From CAVUAT01 sp963739545 (GTDB lineage Bacteria > Actinomycetota > Thermoleophilia > Solirubrobacterales > 70-9): a DNA stretch of 64,000 nucleotides. Of this stretch, positions 34,030 through 44,291 are shown in pieces. Location of the stretch: contig CAVUAT010000014.1 of NCBI GenBank assembly GCA_963739545.1, positions 992,001 through 1,056,000 of the forward strand. The letters run 5' to 3'. Positions within the stretch are counted from its first letter, which is position 1; each line of letters opens with the position of its first letter. Made by a program: the position numbers and the translations under genes. The notes below the pieces were generated by a model, which did not search any database, was not told where the DNA came from, and was given only the letters and a program-made list of their open reading frames with translations.

Positions 34030-36906
34030 TTACCCGACCGGCTTTTCGATCAGCCCGAGCTCGGTGGCCCTGCTCGCCGCCTCGACCCTCGATCGGCAGT
34101 CGAGCTTGCTGAGGATGTTCCGGACGTGCATGTCAACGGTCCGGGTGCTGATAACGAGAGCTTCGGCTATCTCCTTGTTCTTGCGCCCGTCGGCGACGAG
34201 GCGGACGACCTCGAGCTCGCGTCGGGTGAGGCCAGCCCCCTCGTGGCTGGCCGCGGCGCGGCTTCCCAGGCGCCGCTCGACGGACTCGTCCAGGGCGGCC
34301 ACTTCGGCCGCCGCCGCCGCCATGAGCGGCTCGGCGCCGAGCTTGCGTGCGGCGCGGTGGGCATCGGCGAGGCGGTCGAGGGCGTCCTCACGCCGCCCGG
34401 CTGCGGCCAGCGCTACTCCAGCCCGCAACGAGATCTGCGCGCGCTCGAAGGGGATGTCCAGCCCCTGATGCAACTCCAGCGCCTGGCCGAACTGCCTCGC
34501 GGCCAGCTCGACCTCGCCGTCGAGCAGCGCAGCTTCGCCGACGGCGTGGGCGAGCGCCGCCAGGGCATCCGCGTATCCGCTTCCGGCGGCGATCCTGCCC
34601 AGCGCCTCCGCGCACGCCCTCGTCTGCTCGCCGTCCCCTTGGCGCGCGAAGAACGACGACGCCCAGCGCAGTGGCCAGACCGCGTAGTGATGGTCCTCGC
34701 TGCGCGCCCAGCGGTCGAGTAGGAAGCGGCAGTGGCTCGCCGCCGTCTCGACGTCCCCATCGGCGTCGGCGACCATGGCCAGCGCGCCCGAGGTGTCCAC
34801 CTGCATGCTCAGCAGATCGATCCGGATGGCGATCTCGTTCGCCTCGGCGAGCAGGGGACGACCCGCGGCCGTGTTGCCGCGGAAGCCGAGGATCGCCCCG
34901 CGAATGCCATCGGCGACTACCCCGGACGACGGGTTCTCGGAACCGTCCGCCGTGAGATCCGCGCAGAGCTCCGATGCCCGTGTCCACTCGCCCAACTCCC
35001 GCAGCAGGTACGCCATGCACTCCCGGCACACGCGTTGCTTCTCGGCCTCGCCGGCCCTCTCGCAGAAGTCGAGCGCCGAAGCCATCGCGTCGCGCGCGGC
35101 ACCGTACTCGGCGCCACTCTCGAAGACCGTTCCGAGGCACTGGTAGAGGCTTCCCGCCCTCGCGGTCAGGCCGTTCTCGAGGGCCAGCGACAGCCCCGCG
35201 TTTGCGAGCTCCAGTCCGGCATCCTGATCGCCGCGCTTCGCACGGGCCACACCCTGCAGTCCAAGCGCTTCGGCCTCGAGGTCGACCCGCCCCGCGCTCC
35301 GGGCCTCGTCACCCGCCGTCGCGGCGAGCTGCTCGGCCTCCGTGTGCTCACCTCTCCGCTGCAGGTAACCGGCCGCCACGAGGCGTTCGGCGGCCGCGTC
35401 CTCCTCCCGCCCGGCCGACGCGAACACCTCCCCGGAGCGCATTCGCATCTCGGTGGCGCGAACGCGCTCTCCCTGGAGCGCGTAGATGCCGGCCAGGCGC
35501 CGCGTTCCCTCGGCCACGGAGCGGATGTCCCTCTGGGCCTCGTGGATCTCGCAGGCCTCTCGCCACGCTCGCTCCGCCTCGGGTAGGTCCCCGGCGAGCT
35601 CGGCGCAGACGGCGTAGCGCTCGACCAGCTCCAGGCGGCCGTTCGCGCCGTCATCCGCGCTCCAGAGCTCGAGGGCCCTGCGTCCCGCCGCGGCCGCGTC
35701 ACGGTGCGCGTGCACCGCGCTGAACTCGGCGACCGCGTCGACGAGGCTCATCCGAGCGCGATCGGCCTCTCCGGCCGCCTGCCAGTGACCGGCGACTTCG
35801 TAGCTGCCCTTTCCCTCGGCGGAGAGGCGTTCGGCGAGCTCGCGGTGGAGGGAGCGCCTGCGCAGCCAGGGGACGTTTTCGTAGATCGCCTCCCTGACGA
35901 GGGCGTGTCTGAACGCGGCCCGGCCCTCGCCCGTCTCCTCGAGTAGACCTTCGCCCAGGAGCTCCGCAACCCCGTCCTCGGAGCAGAGGTCGCACACGAC
36001 CTCGAGAGGGAACGCTTGTCCGACGACCGAAGCCGCCTCGGCCGCCTCGCGGCCGGCGTCTCCCAGTCCCGCCACCCGGATCAGGATCGCGTCTCGCACG
36101 TTGTCTGGGACGGGCAGCTCCGAGCCGTCCCGCAGCTCGAGCCCCTGCTCGCCGTCGCGGACGAGATCGGAGGCACGGAGCGCTCGGCCGACCTCTTCGA
36201 CGAAGAAGGGAAGCCCCTGAGTCCGCTCGTAGATGGTCCGCCTCAGGTCGGGCGAGGCGACTCCGCCGAGCGCCGCCTCCGCGAGAGCAGCGGTCGGCTC
36301 CTCCCCGAGGGGCTCCAGGCTGATCTCGCGCAGGGCCCCCTGGCGGCGGAGCTCGGTGCGCAGGCGCGGCAGGGAATGCGAGCCCTTGAACTCGTCCGTG
36401 CGGTAGATGCCGACGAGCAAGACCGGAAGCTCGCGGATCGGCACCGCGAGATGCGCGAGCAGGTCGAGCGTGGCGTCATCGGACCAGTGGAGGTCGTCAA
36501 GGACGATCAGGGCCGGCCCGATCTCGGCGAGCGCGGCGCGGATCGCCTCGAATAGGGTCGCCTGGTCGCTCTCGCCGGGAGGGGTCCCCAGCTCGGGCAG
36601 GATCAGCGCGAGGTGGGCGCGCAGCGGGCCAGTCTCGTCAAGCCGCTGCGGGTCGGTCCGCAGCAGCGATCGCAGTGCGGAGACGATCGGGCCGTGCGGG
36701 GCCGTCGCGTCGCGGTCCGCGCCGCCGCGAAGGACGGTCACCTGGGTGCGCTCCATGAGCGCTTCGGTCAGCCGTGTCTTGCCGACGCCGGCTTCGCCCG
36801 CGAGCAGGATGAGCTCGCCGGATCCGGCCGCGGCGCCCGCCACTGCGTCGCAGAGTCCGTCCAGCTCGGCGGTCCTTCCTACGAGGCCCCTATCCGGCGT
36901 CCCCAT
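34030..36906 (-). CDS. Large ATP-binding LuxR-family regulator (LAL/MalT-like)
   Basis: 958 residues from ATG 36906 (TACGCT 7 nt upstream). An N-terminal AAA_16-type ATPase (LLAGEAGVGKTRLTEAL near 38-54, LIVLDDLHWSDD) is followed by a long TPR-like helical array (about 400-880) and a C-terminal LuxR helix-turn-helix (LTRRELEVVRLVADGRKNKE, ISTRTVDMHVRNIL). Such regulators are switched by small ligands or partner proteins. Divergent from the DUF4242 gene with repeats in between. Confidence 0.93.
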   Translation of the reverse strand: MGTPDRGLVGRTAELDGLCDAVAGAAAGSGELILLAGEAGVGKTRLTEALMERTQVTVLRGGADRDATAPHGPIVSALRSLLRTDPQRLDETGPLRAHLALILPELGTPPGESDQATLFEAIRAALAEIGPALIVLDDLHWSDDATLDLLAHLAVPIRELPVLLVGIYRTDEFKGSHSLPRLRTELRRQGALREISLEPLGEEPTAALAEAALGGVASPDLRRTIYERTQGLPFFVEEVGRALRASDLVRDGEQGLELRDGSELPVPDNVRDAILIRVAGLGDAGREAAEAASVVGQAFPLEVVCDLCSEDGVAELLGEGLLEETGEGRAAFRHALVREAIYENVPWLRRRSLHRELAERLSAEGKGSYEVAGHWQAAGEADRARMSLVDAVAEFSAVHAHRDAAAAGRRALELWSADDGANGRLELVERYAVCAELAGDLPEAERAWREACEIHEAQRDIRSVAEGTRRLAGIYALQGERVRATEMRMRSGEVFASAGREEDAAAERLVAAGYLQRRGEHTEAEQLAATAGDEARSAGRVDLEAEALGLQGVARAKRGDQDAGLELANAGLSLALENGLTARAGSLYQCLGTVFESGAEYGAARDAMASALDFCERAGEAEKQRVCRECMAYLLRELGEWTRASELCADLTADGSENPSSGVVADGIRGAILGFRGNTAAGRPLLAEANEIAIRIDLLSMQVDTSGALAMVADADGDVETAASHCRFLLDRWARSEDHHYAVWPLRWASSFFARQGDGEQTRACAEALGRIAAGSGYADALAALAHAVGEAALLDGEVELAARQFGQALELHQGLDIPFERAQISLRAGVALAAAGRREDALDRLADAHRAARKLGAEPLMAAAAAEVAALDESVERRLGSRAAASHEGAGLTRRELEVVRLVADGRKNKEIAEALVISTRTVDMHVRNILSKLDCRSRVEAASRATELGLIEKPVG

Positions 36907-36952
36907 GGGTCGCAGCGTAGGGCAACGGCCCTCGTGCGCGGGCGCCCCGACT

Positions 36953-36992
36953 ACGGCAATTCGAGGAGTAAAGAACGGCAATTCGGCCGTTG
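36953..36992. promoter_or_regulatory. Direct and inverted repeats between the LuxR gene and the DUF4242 gene
   Basis: ACGGCAATTCG occurs at 36953-36963 and 36975-36985, exactly 22 bases apart (two helical turns). The second copy also forms AACGGC-AATTCG-GCCGTT. This is the spacing expected for cooperative binding of a regulator, plausibly the divergently encoded LuxR protein. Confidence 0.5.
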
Positions 36993-37070
36993 TAAGGCCT
37001 CCCGGCGCTGCGTACCGTCGGCGAAATCGACTCGGAGCGGCGAATCAGCGCCGCGGAAGGGATAGGAACC

Positions 37071-37367
37071 ATGGAGACATACGTCATCAGGCGCCGCAAC
37101 GGATGGAAGTCAGCCGAGGAGCTGGAGGCTGCGGCCGCGGTCTCGCGTCGCGTCGGCGACGAGGAGATGTCCGACGACATCCGCTGGATCCGCAGCTACG
37201 TGGTCCAGGAGGACGACGGCGCCCTCGGGACCGTCTGCATCTACCAGAGCACGAGCCCGGAGGCGATCCGCGAGCACGCGTCGCGGGTCGGCATGCCGGC
37301 CGACGACATCACCCCTGTCGCCGACACCGTGATCGTGCGCCCGGATCCGACCAAGGCGTCCGTGTGA
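37071..37367 (+). CDS. DUF4242 family protein
   Basis: 98 residues. METYVIRRRNGWKSAEELEAAAA and VRPDPTKASV resemble DUF4242 (ferredoxin-like fold, as in the nickel-binding SCO4226). It lacks obvious His-rich metal sites. ATG preceded by GAAGGGATAGGA. Probably the target of the divergent LuxR-type regulator. Family assignment good, function unknown. Confidence 0.82.
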   Translation: METYVIRRRNGWKSAEELEAAAAVSRRVGDEEMSDDIRWIRSYVVQEDDGALGTVCIYQSTSPEAIREHASRVGMPADDITPVADTVIVRPDPTKASV

Positions 37368-37381
37368 TCGAACGTCGCGCC

Positions 37382-37406
37382 GGGGGGCCGCCGCTCGCGG
37401 CCCCCC
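37382..37406. terminator. GC hairpin after the DUF4242 gene
   Basis: GGGGGGCCGC and GCGGCCCCCC pair perfectly around CGCTC. No T-run, so it is a stabilising or Rho-assisted 3' end rather than a classical intrinsic terminator. Confidence 0.5.
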
Positions 37407-37456
37407 GCTGACGTTCCTACGGACCTCACGTTCCGCCTACCCAGGCCGTTGAATCA

Positions 37457-37957
37457 GTGATGCGCATGAGCTTCGCGACGTACGACAGCCCGCTCGGGTG
37501 CCTGACCCTCGTCGCCGACGGCGGTGCTCTGACGGGAGTCGGCTTCCCCGGGCGCGGTGGCGCGCCGCGCACCGGCGCCGGGCCGGCCGAGTCCGGGATC
37601 CTCGCCGAGGCCGCACTCCAACTCGACGAGTACTTCGCAGGACGACTCCGCAGGTTCGACCTGCCCCTCCGGCTGGACGGGCCGGATCTCGAGCTGCGGG
37701 TGTGGGCCACCCTGCGCGAGATCCCGTTCGGCGAGACCGTCGCCTACGGCGAGGTCGCGAAGCGGATTCAGCAGCCCGGCGAGGTGGCTCCCGACCCGCG
37801 CGATGTCGGCGCCGCCGTCGGCCGGACCCCGACGCCGATCGTTGTCCCCTGCCACCGGGTCGTCGGAGCCGACGGCTCACTTATCGGCTACGGCGGCGGG
37901 CTCGACCGCAAGCGGGCGCTGCTCGACCTCGAGGCCGGGCGACTGGCGCTGCTCTAG
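37457..37957 (+). CDS. ogt: Methylated-DNA--protein-cysteine methyltransferase
   Basis: 166 residues; removes alkyl groups from O6-alkylguanine by suicide transfer to the Cys in VVPCHRVVGADGSLIGYGGG. A helix-turn-helix region REIPFGETVAYGEVAKRI precedes it. An insertion of about 8 residues (QQPGEVAPDPRD) lies between that helix and the AVGRTP segment compared with common Ogt. ATG 37457; ATG 37466 is an alternative start. Confidence 0.93.
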   Translation: MMRMSFATYDSPLGCLTLVADGGALTGVGFPGRGGAPRTGAGPAESGILAEAALQLDEYFAGRLRRFDLPLRLDGPDLELRVWATLREIPFGETVAYGEVAKRIQQPGEVAPDPRDVGAAVGRTPTPIVVPCHRVVGADGSLIGYGGGLDRKRALLDLEAGRLALL

Positions 37958-37969
37958 GGCCGAGCGTCG

Positions 37970-38236
37970 CTACGACTTGCTCTTGAAGTACTCCGCGTTG
38001 GTCTCGGTGTACTTGATCCACTCCGAGGGGAGCTGGTCCTCGGCGAAGCAGGCGTCCACGGGGCACGCCTCGACGCAGGCGTCGCAGTCGATGCACTCGT
38101 CGGGGTCGATGAAGAGCTGCTTGACGGCCTCGTAGTCGGGCTCGTCGGGGGTGGGGTGGATGCAGTCGACCGGGCACACCTCGACGCAGGAGTTGTCCTT
38201 CTCACCGATGCACGGCTCTGCGATGACGTAGGCCAC
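37970..38236 (-). CDS. fdxA: Ferredoxin (two Fe-S clusters, FdxA type)
   Basis: 88 residues. CIGEKDNSCVEVCPVDC and CIDCDACVEACPVDACF supply the cluster cysteines, a 3Fe-4S/4Fe-4S or 2x4Fe-4S arrangement typical of actinobacterial 7Fe ferredoxins. Electron carrier; partner unknown. A TAGAAT box at about 38306-38301 and a hairpin at the start of the leader precede it. Confidence 0.94.
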   Translation of the reverse strand: MAYVIAEPCIGEKDNSCVEVCPVDCIHPTPDEPDYEAVKQLFIDPDECIDCDACVEACPVDACFAEDQLPSEWIKYTETNAEYFKSKS

Positions 38237-38269
38237 TGAGCTGCCTTCCCTCTATCGACGATTGCAGTC

Positions 38270-38291
38270 GCGGCGCCTCGGAAGGCGCCGC
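38270..38291 (-). promoter_or_regulatory. Hairpin in the ferredoxin 5' leader
   Basis: GCGGCGCCT and AGGCGCCGC (9-bp arms, 4-base loop) lie 34-55 bases before the ferredoxin start and just after the inferred transcription start. It could protect the 5' end or control translation. Confidence 0.4.
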
Positions 38292-38359
38292 TGAGGGCGA
38301 CATTCTAGGCGAGCTAGCCGTCCGGCGTGCCCCGCGCCGACGCGGGCTAGAGTGGCCAC

Positions 38360-39274
38360 GTGCTTCTGCTGACGGGCGCAACGGGAGTGATCGGCGGCGA
38401 GCTGCTGCCGAACCTGCTCGGATCCGGGACCGATGTTCGGGCCCTGGTTCGCGAGCCGCGGCGCCTCGGCGAGCACCGCGTCAACGTGCAGATCGCGCTC
38501 GGCGACCTCGCCGACCCCTTCTCGATGCGCCATGCGATGCGCGGTGTCGACACCGTCGTGCACCTTGCGGCGACGATCCGCGACCAGCCGCAGGGGACCA
38601 TCGAGGAGCTGAACGGGCTCGCGACTCTGCGCCTGCTGCGCTCGGCCGAGCGCGCCGGCGTGAAGCGCTTCGTCTTCTTCTCGGCCATGGGCGCCAGCTC
38701 GATTCAGCGCACCCGCTTCTTCCGAGCCAAGGCGCTCGCGGAGCGCGCGGTGCTGGACTCGCCGCTGCGGACGACCGTCTTCGCCCCTTCGATCGTCTAC
38801 CGACCCGGCGACCCCTGGATCACGCTGCTCGAGCGCTTCTCGGCGCTGCCCGCCGTTCCGGTCTCGGGCAGCGGGAATGCTGCATACCAGCCGATCTGGG
38901 CTCGCGACGTCGCCGCCTGCATCGCCTCCGAGCTGGCTCGCCTATCGGAGAACGGCGTGGCCGGCGAGGGCGAGTCGCGCCGTCTGGAGCTCGCGGGGCC
39001 GCAGACGCTCTCCTACGACGGAATCGTCGAGCAGGTGCTCGACGCCGACGACCGCCGCCGCCCCTTGGTTCACGTGCCGCTGCCGGTCGTCCGCGCGGGC
39101 CTCCGCGTCGTCGAGGCCTTTAGCGGGTCGCGGTCCTTCGCGACGTGGGAGGAGGCCGAGTTGATGGAGGTGCCGATGGTCTCCGAGCGCGGCACCGAGG
39201 ACGTCAAGGCCCTGGGGGTCGAGCCGAGGACGATGGCCCAGGTACTGGGCGCAGCGAACGGCTCCCCCGGCTAG
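38360..39274 (+). CDS. NAD(P)-binding SDR-family protein (NmrA/complex I NDUFA9-like)
   Basis: 304 residues. The Rossmann motif is LLLTGATGVIGGELL at the extreme N-terminus, with VVHLAATIRD and FVFFSAMGASS further on; the usual YxxxK catalytic pair is not obvious, as in atypical SDRs. Likely a sugar-nucleotide, quinone-associated or regulatory protein. GTG start with TAGAGT 6 nt upstream. Confidence 0.85.
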   Translation: MLLLTGATGVIGGELLPNLLGSGTDVRALVREPRRLGEHRVNVQIALGDLADPFSMRHAMRGVDTVVHLAATIRDQPQGTIEELNGLATLRLLRSAERAGVKRFVFFSAMGASSIQRTRFFRAKALAERAVLDSPLRTTVFAPSIVYRPGDPWITLLERFSALPAVPVSGSGNAAYQPIWARDVAACIASELARLSENGVAGEGESRRLELAGPQTLSYDGIVEQVLDADDRRRPLVHVPLPVVRAGLRVVEAFSGSRSFATWEEAELMEVPMVSERGTEDVKALGVEPRTMAQVLGAANGSPG

Positions 39275-39282
39275 GACGCGGC

Positions 39283-39696
39283 GTGGAGATCGCGATCACC
39301 GTCATCGTCTTCGTCGCGATCGTGGCCATGTGGATCGCTCCTTCGGTTATCGCGATCATCAAGGGGCATCTGGTCTGGGGAGTCCTCGGCCTCGTTGTCT
39401 TTGCCCCGATCGGCTGGGTCGGCGCGCTGCTGACCGCAAAGCCCGGCTCTACGTGGGCTAAGAACCGCTACAGCGAGGACCAGCTGGCCGCCTCGAAGGC
39501 GAAGTACGGCGACCCGGCCGTCGCGGCGCCCGCTGCCGCATCGTCGACGGCCGGAACGGCCGCCGAGTCGGGCGAGGACTGGCGGTGCGGGATCTGCGGC
39601 GAGGTCAGCGCCACCAAGGTCGCAGCCGAGAGCCATGTGCGCGGCTCCCACCCGCAGGCGCCGGTCGAGAGCTCGATCGCGCCCCTTCCGCAGTAG
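39283..39696 (+). CDS. Small membrane protein with C-terminal zinc-finger-like motif
   Basis: 137 residues from GTG 39283, 8 bases after the SDR stop. Two transmembrane helices (about 2-22 and 30-50) are followed by a soluble tail. The tail ends in CGICGEVSATKVAAESHVRG and SH, a C2H2-like pattern. Not recognised beyond the motif. The in-frame upstream codons lie inside the SDR gene and are unlikely starts. Confidence 0.7.
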   Translation: MEIAITVIVFVAIVAMWIAPSVIAIIKGHLVWGVLGLVVFAPIGWVGALLTAKPGSTWAKNRYSEDQLAASKAKYGDPAVAAPAAASSTAGTAAESGEDWRCGICGEVSATKVAAESHVRGSHPQAPVESSIAPLPQ

Positions 39697-39708
39697 GCGC
39701 CCCCAGAA

Positions 39709-39742
39709 CGACGAGAGCCCGGCTTTCACCGGGCTCTCGTCG
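39709..39742. terminator. Bidirectional terminator between groEL and the membrane protein gene
   Basis: A perfect 14-bp stem CGACGAGAGCCCGG/CCGGGCTCTCGTCG with loop CTTTCA between two convergent genes. No long T-run on either side. Confidence 0.75.
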
Positions 39743-39786
39743 GAAGCCACAGGCGACCCTGGAGGAGCCGCCGTTGAGTGGCTTGC

Positions 39787-41421
<1,635 letters not shown>

Positions 41422-41486
41422 GTGTTTTCTCCTATCTCTAGCCGCCCCCGGACGCGAAGCCGAGGAGGCGGCGTGTTAAGTGGTGC

Positions 41487-41774
41487 CTAGCCGACCTTGG
41501 CCAGGACGTCGGACTCGCGCAGCACGAGGAGCTCGTCACCGTCCACGGTGATCTCCGTGCCCCCGTACTTCGAGTACAGGACTTCGTCGCCCTCGCTTAC
41601 GTCGAGCGGTCGGCGCGTGCCGTCTTCGGCAACTGCGCCGTCGCCGACAGCGAGGACCTTGCCCTTCTGGGGCTTTTCCTTCGCGGTGTCGGGAAGGACG
41701 ATGCCGCTGGCAGTCGTCTCTTCCTCCGGGGTCGCCTGAACGATCAGGCGATCTCCGAGCGGCTTCAACTTCAT
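41487..41774 (-). CDS. groES: Co-chaperonin GroES (10 kDa)
   Basis: 95 residues from ATG 41774, set by GGAGG (about 6 nt upstream). MKLKPLGDRLIVQ, the mobile loop EETTASGIVLPD and VLYSKYGGTEI are typical. Caps GroEL. First gene of the groESL operon. Confidence 0.98.
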   Translation of the reverse strand: MKLKPLGDRLIVQATPEEETTASGIVLPDTAKEKPQKGKVLAVGDGAVAEDGTRRPLDVSEGDEVLYSKYGGTEITVDGDELLVLRESDVLAKVG

Positions 41775-41833
41775 TTGCTTACCTCCATTACCGGACTTCT
41801 CCGTTCGTGTTGCGGAAGCTTCTAACAAAGGGT

Positions 41834-41860
41834 TTGGCACTCGGATGGTGAGAGTGCCAA
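41834..41860 (-). promoter_or_regulatory. CIRCE operator (HrcA site)
   Basis: TTGGCACTC-N9-GAGTGCCAA, one change per arm from the TTAGCACTC consensus. A TAGAAT -10 box at 41877-41872 places the transcription start at the edge of CIRCE. Heat-shock repressor HrcA should bind here; hrcA itself is not in the window. Confidence 0.93.
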
Positions 41861-41918
41861 GCCTTGGTGGCATTCTAGGCAAAGCTGAAAGCGAACTCGT
41901 GACCGAGTGGGGGAACGC

Positions 41919-42392
41919 TCAGTCGATCGCCAGCAGCCGCACGCCCAGCCGCTTCGCCAGGCACTCGCCGCCGCTTCGCATCACGTAGTCGTGGTTGAGC
42001 GCGAACAACGGCCGGGCGACCGGCGCGAGCAGGTTCATCCAGGCCGTCGTTGTGCGCACGTGCCACTCATAAAGGACGGCCGTGATCCCGTCCTGCTCGA
42101 AGAAGCGCCAGCGGCCGGTCCCCGCGAGCTCGCCGCTCGCCTCGCCCTCGAGCAGGTACGGGCGCTCGACCCTGGTCGAGCGAACGAAGAACTCGACCTC
42201 GTACGGGAGCTTCGCCTTCCAGACGTAGCGCCCGTACTGGCCGATCCCATGCTCGTCGCCCTCGGCCAGCCGCTCGGCCTCGATGACGCCGCGCCACCAC
42301 TCGGGCCACGCGTCGGAGTCGTAGACCGCGTCCCAGACCCGCTCGCGCTCCGCTTCAAGCAGCCAGGTCGTGAGGAAGCGGTATTCGGCCAC
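41919..42392 (-). CDS. SRPBCC/polyketide cyclase-like protein
   Basis: 157 residues. START-like fold pattern: FLTTWLLEAERERVWDAVYDSDAWPEWWRGV at the N-terminus and a C-terminal amphipathic helix (LLAPVARPLFALNHDYVMRSG). Binds small hydrophobic ligands in known relatives; ligand unknown. 7 bases after the ASCH gene, likely one operon. Confidence 0.86.
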   Translation of the reverse strand: MAEYRFLTTWLLEAERERVWDAVYDSDAWPEWWRGVIEAERLAEGDEHGIGQYGRYVWKAKLPYEVEFFVRSTRVERPYLLEGEASGELAGTGRWRFFEQDGITAVLYEWHVRTTTAWMNLLAPVARPLFALNHDYVMRSGGECLAKRLGVRLLAID

Positions 42393-42399
42393 GCCGCGG

Positions 42400-42804
42400 T
42401 CAGTTCGGCGAGGGCGGTTCGCCGTTGCCGAACTGGGTGCTCGGGCGCTCGACGACCTGGGAGAAGCGGATCACAGTGACGGTGTCCTCCTCTGAGATGG
42501 GGCGGCTGTAGATCTGGCTGAGGAACTGGACTGTGTCCTCGAGGCGGCGGAACTCGGGGTTGTCGTGCTCGATGTCGCGCGGCGATAGCTCGCCCACCTT
42601 CTTGACCTCGACGTCGTCGATCACCGCCGAGAAGATCTTCTCGCGCGGCTGGTGGCGGAAGCCGACCGTGACCCACACGACCTGGCCGCGCTTGTACTTC
42701 CGCGACTTGTCGCCGAGGCGGATCGTGGCCGTCTTGCGGCCGCGCTTGAGCTGGTCGACGAAGACCGCCGAGTAGAAGTTGAGGACGTAGAGGGGGCCAC
42801 TCAT
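42400..42804 (-). CDS. ASCH/PUA-fold small protein
   Basis: 134 residues from ATG 42804. LYVLNFYSAVFVDQLKRGRKTATIRLGDKSRKYKRGQVVW matches the ASCH domain (PUA-like), thought to bind RNA or modified nucleotides. The frame is open upstream to ATG 42861, so a form with 19 extra residues starting MRPHRG is possible. That extension coincides with leader element B. Confidence 0.8.
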   Translation of the reverse strand: MSGPLYVLNFYSAVFVDQLKRGRKTATIRLGDKSRKYKRGQVVWVTVGFRHQPREKIFSAVIDDVEVKKVGELSPRDIEHDNPEFRRLEDTVQFLSQIYSRPISEEDTVTVIRFSQVVERPSTQFGNGEPPSPN

Positions 42805-42861
42805 TTCGGATTCTTTCGATGGGACATTGGTCTGGTGATGAGGACCCCGGTGGGGTCTCAT
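42805..42861 (-). promoter_or_regulatory. RPHRG leader element, copy B, upstream of the ASCH gene
   Basis: ATG 42861 opens MRPHRGPHHQTNVPSKESE, in frame with the ASCH protein. The first 26 bases equal copy A and form the same hairpin. A second ORF of 8 codons (ATG 42827, MSHRKNPK) stops on the ASCH start by an ATGA overlap, exactly as MTLTEISI does in copy A. TAGGCT lies at 42877-42872, 10 nt before ATG 42861. Confidence 0.6.
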
Positions 42862-42906
42862 TGCGCGAGCGAGCCTAGACGATCGCCGCCGAATCGAATC
42901 CCCCGC

Positions 42907-43575
42907 TCAGGCCGGATCGTCGAAGCCCTCGCTGCCGATCAGCGGCACGAAGCGGCACGGGCCGATGGTCTGCTGGCGCAGGGAGTCTCCGTCGCGGCGG
43001 AAGACGGTGAGCAGGTCGGAGGTCCCGGTCGCGATCGGTACCACCAGGCGGCCCCCGTCGGCGAGCTGGGCCAGCATGCTGTGCGGAGCCTCGGGTGTGG
43101 CGGCGTGGACCGCGATCCCGTCGTAGGGCGCGTGCTCCGGGAGGCCGCGGCTTCCGTCGGTGATCACGACCTCGGCGTTCTCGACCCCGAGATCGGCCAG
43201 CCGCACGGCCGCGCCCGCCCCGAGCTCCTCGATCCGCTCAGCGCTCAGCACGTTTGCCGCGAGCTGCGCCAGCACGGCGGCCGAATAGCCCGAACCCGTC
43301 CCGATCTCGAGCACCCGCTCGTCGCCGCCGAGCTGGAGGGCCTGGCAGATCGCCGCGACGACCCACGGCTGGGAGATCGTCTGCTCGTGAGATAGCGGCA
43401 GCGCCGAGTCGTCGTAGGCGCGCTCGCGGACACTCGACGGCACGAAGAGCTCGCGCGGGACGCTCCCCATCGCCTCGAGGACCCGCTCGTCGTCGATGCC
43501 GCGCCGGCGGAGCTGGCGCTCGACCATCCGCTCGCGTGCTCCCTCGAAGTCGGGAGGAACGAGCGGGCGGGCCAT
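42907..43575 (-). CDS. pcm: Protein-L-isoaspartate O-methyltransferase
   Basis: 222 residues; repairs isomerised aspartyl residues. LPLSHEQTISQPWVVA and the SAM motif VLEIGTGSGYSAAVLAQLA are typical. ATG shares one base with the upstream regulator's stop (TGATG), so the two are coupled. Confidence 0.95.
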   Translation of the reverse strand: MARPLVPPDFEGARERMVERQLRRRGIDDERVLEAMGSVPRELFVPSSVRERAYDDSALPLSHEQTISQPWVVAAICQALQLGGDERVLEIGTGSGYSAAVLAQLAANVLSAERIEELGAGAAVRLADLGVENAEVVITDGSRGLPEHAPYDGIAVHAATPEAPHSMLAQLADGGRLVVPIATGTSDLLTVFRRDGDSLRQQTIGPCRFVPLIGSEGFDDPA

Positions 43576-44258
43576 CAGAAGATGTAGGCGCTCAATCGCT
43601 CGGGCTCGATCACGGTCACCTTGGCGCGCCCGACGCGGACAACGCCCGCTCGCTCGAGCGTCGCGAGAAAGCGGCTGACGCTCTCGCGCGAGGTGCCGGC
43701 GAGCTGGGCCAGGTCGGACTGGCGCAAGCGGATCGTCACGCCGTCGCGCATCTGCGGGGTCAGCTCGCCCTCGGCAAGCAGCTGGTTCAGCACGCCCGCT
43801 ACGCGGCTCGGCACGGTCTGGAACGACTGGCGGGTGATGCGCTCGTTCGCTTCACGCAGGCGCCGGGTCAGCGCGACGACGAGCTTCTCGGCCATCTCCG
43901 GGTGGCGTCGGATCAGTGCGCGCACGTCGCGGGCCGGCAGCGCCAGCAGCTCGGTGTCCTCGGTCGTCTCGACGCTCGCCGAGCGCGACTCGCCGTCGAG
44001 CATCGCCAGCTCCCCGAAGATTGAGCCCGGGCCGAGGTTGGCGAGCGTGATCGCCCTCCCGTCGGGATGCTCGCGCGTGACGCGGCAGCTCCCGGTGCGG
44101 ATGATGTAGCAGGCGTCGCCCGGGTCCCCCTCGTGGAAGACGCGCGTCTCGCGTGGGAAGCTGCGGGGGACGGCTACCTGACCCACCCGGTCGAGCTCCG
44201 GCTCGGAGAGCTCGGAGAACAGCGGCACTCGTCTCAGCAGATCGGTCACGTCAGACAT
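43575..44258 (-). CDS. Crp/Fnr-family transcriptional regulator
   Basis: 227 residues. An N-terminal cyclic-nucleotide-binding-like barrel (GSIFGELAMLDGESRSASVE) and C-terminal winged helix (RQSDLAQLAGTSRESVSRFLATLE). The GELAxLxxxxRSAxV pattern is close to cAMP receptors, but ligand is unproven. No N-terminal cysteines of the Fnr type. Translationally coupled to pcm. Confidence 0.93.
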   Translation of the reverse strand: MSDVTDLLRRVPLFSELSEPELDRVGQVAVPRSFPRETRVFHEGDPGDACYIIRTGSCRVTREHPDGRAITLANLGPGSIFGELAMLDGESRSASVETTEDTELLALPARDVRALIRRHPEMAEKLVVALTRRLREANERITRQSFQTVPSRVAGVLNQLLAEGELTPQMRDGVTIRLRQSDLAQLAGTSRESVSRFLATLERAGVVRVGRAKVTVIEPERLSAYIF

Positions 44259-44291
44259 GCGTCAGGCCCTCCTCCGGTGCCCACCGGGCGA

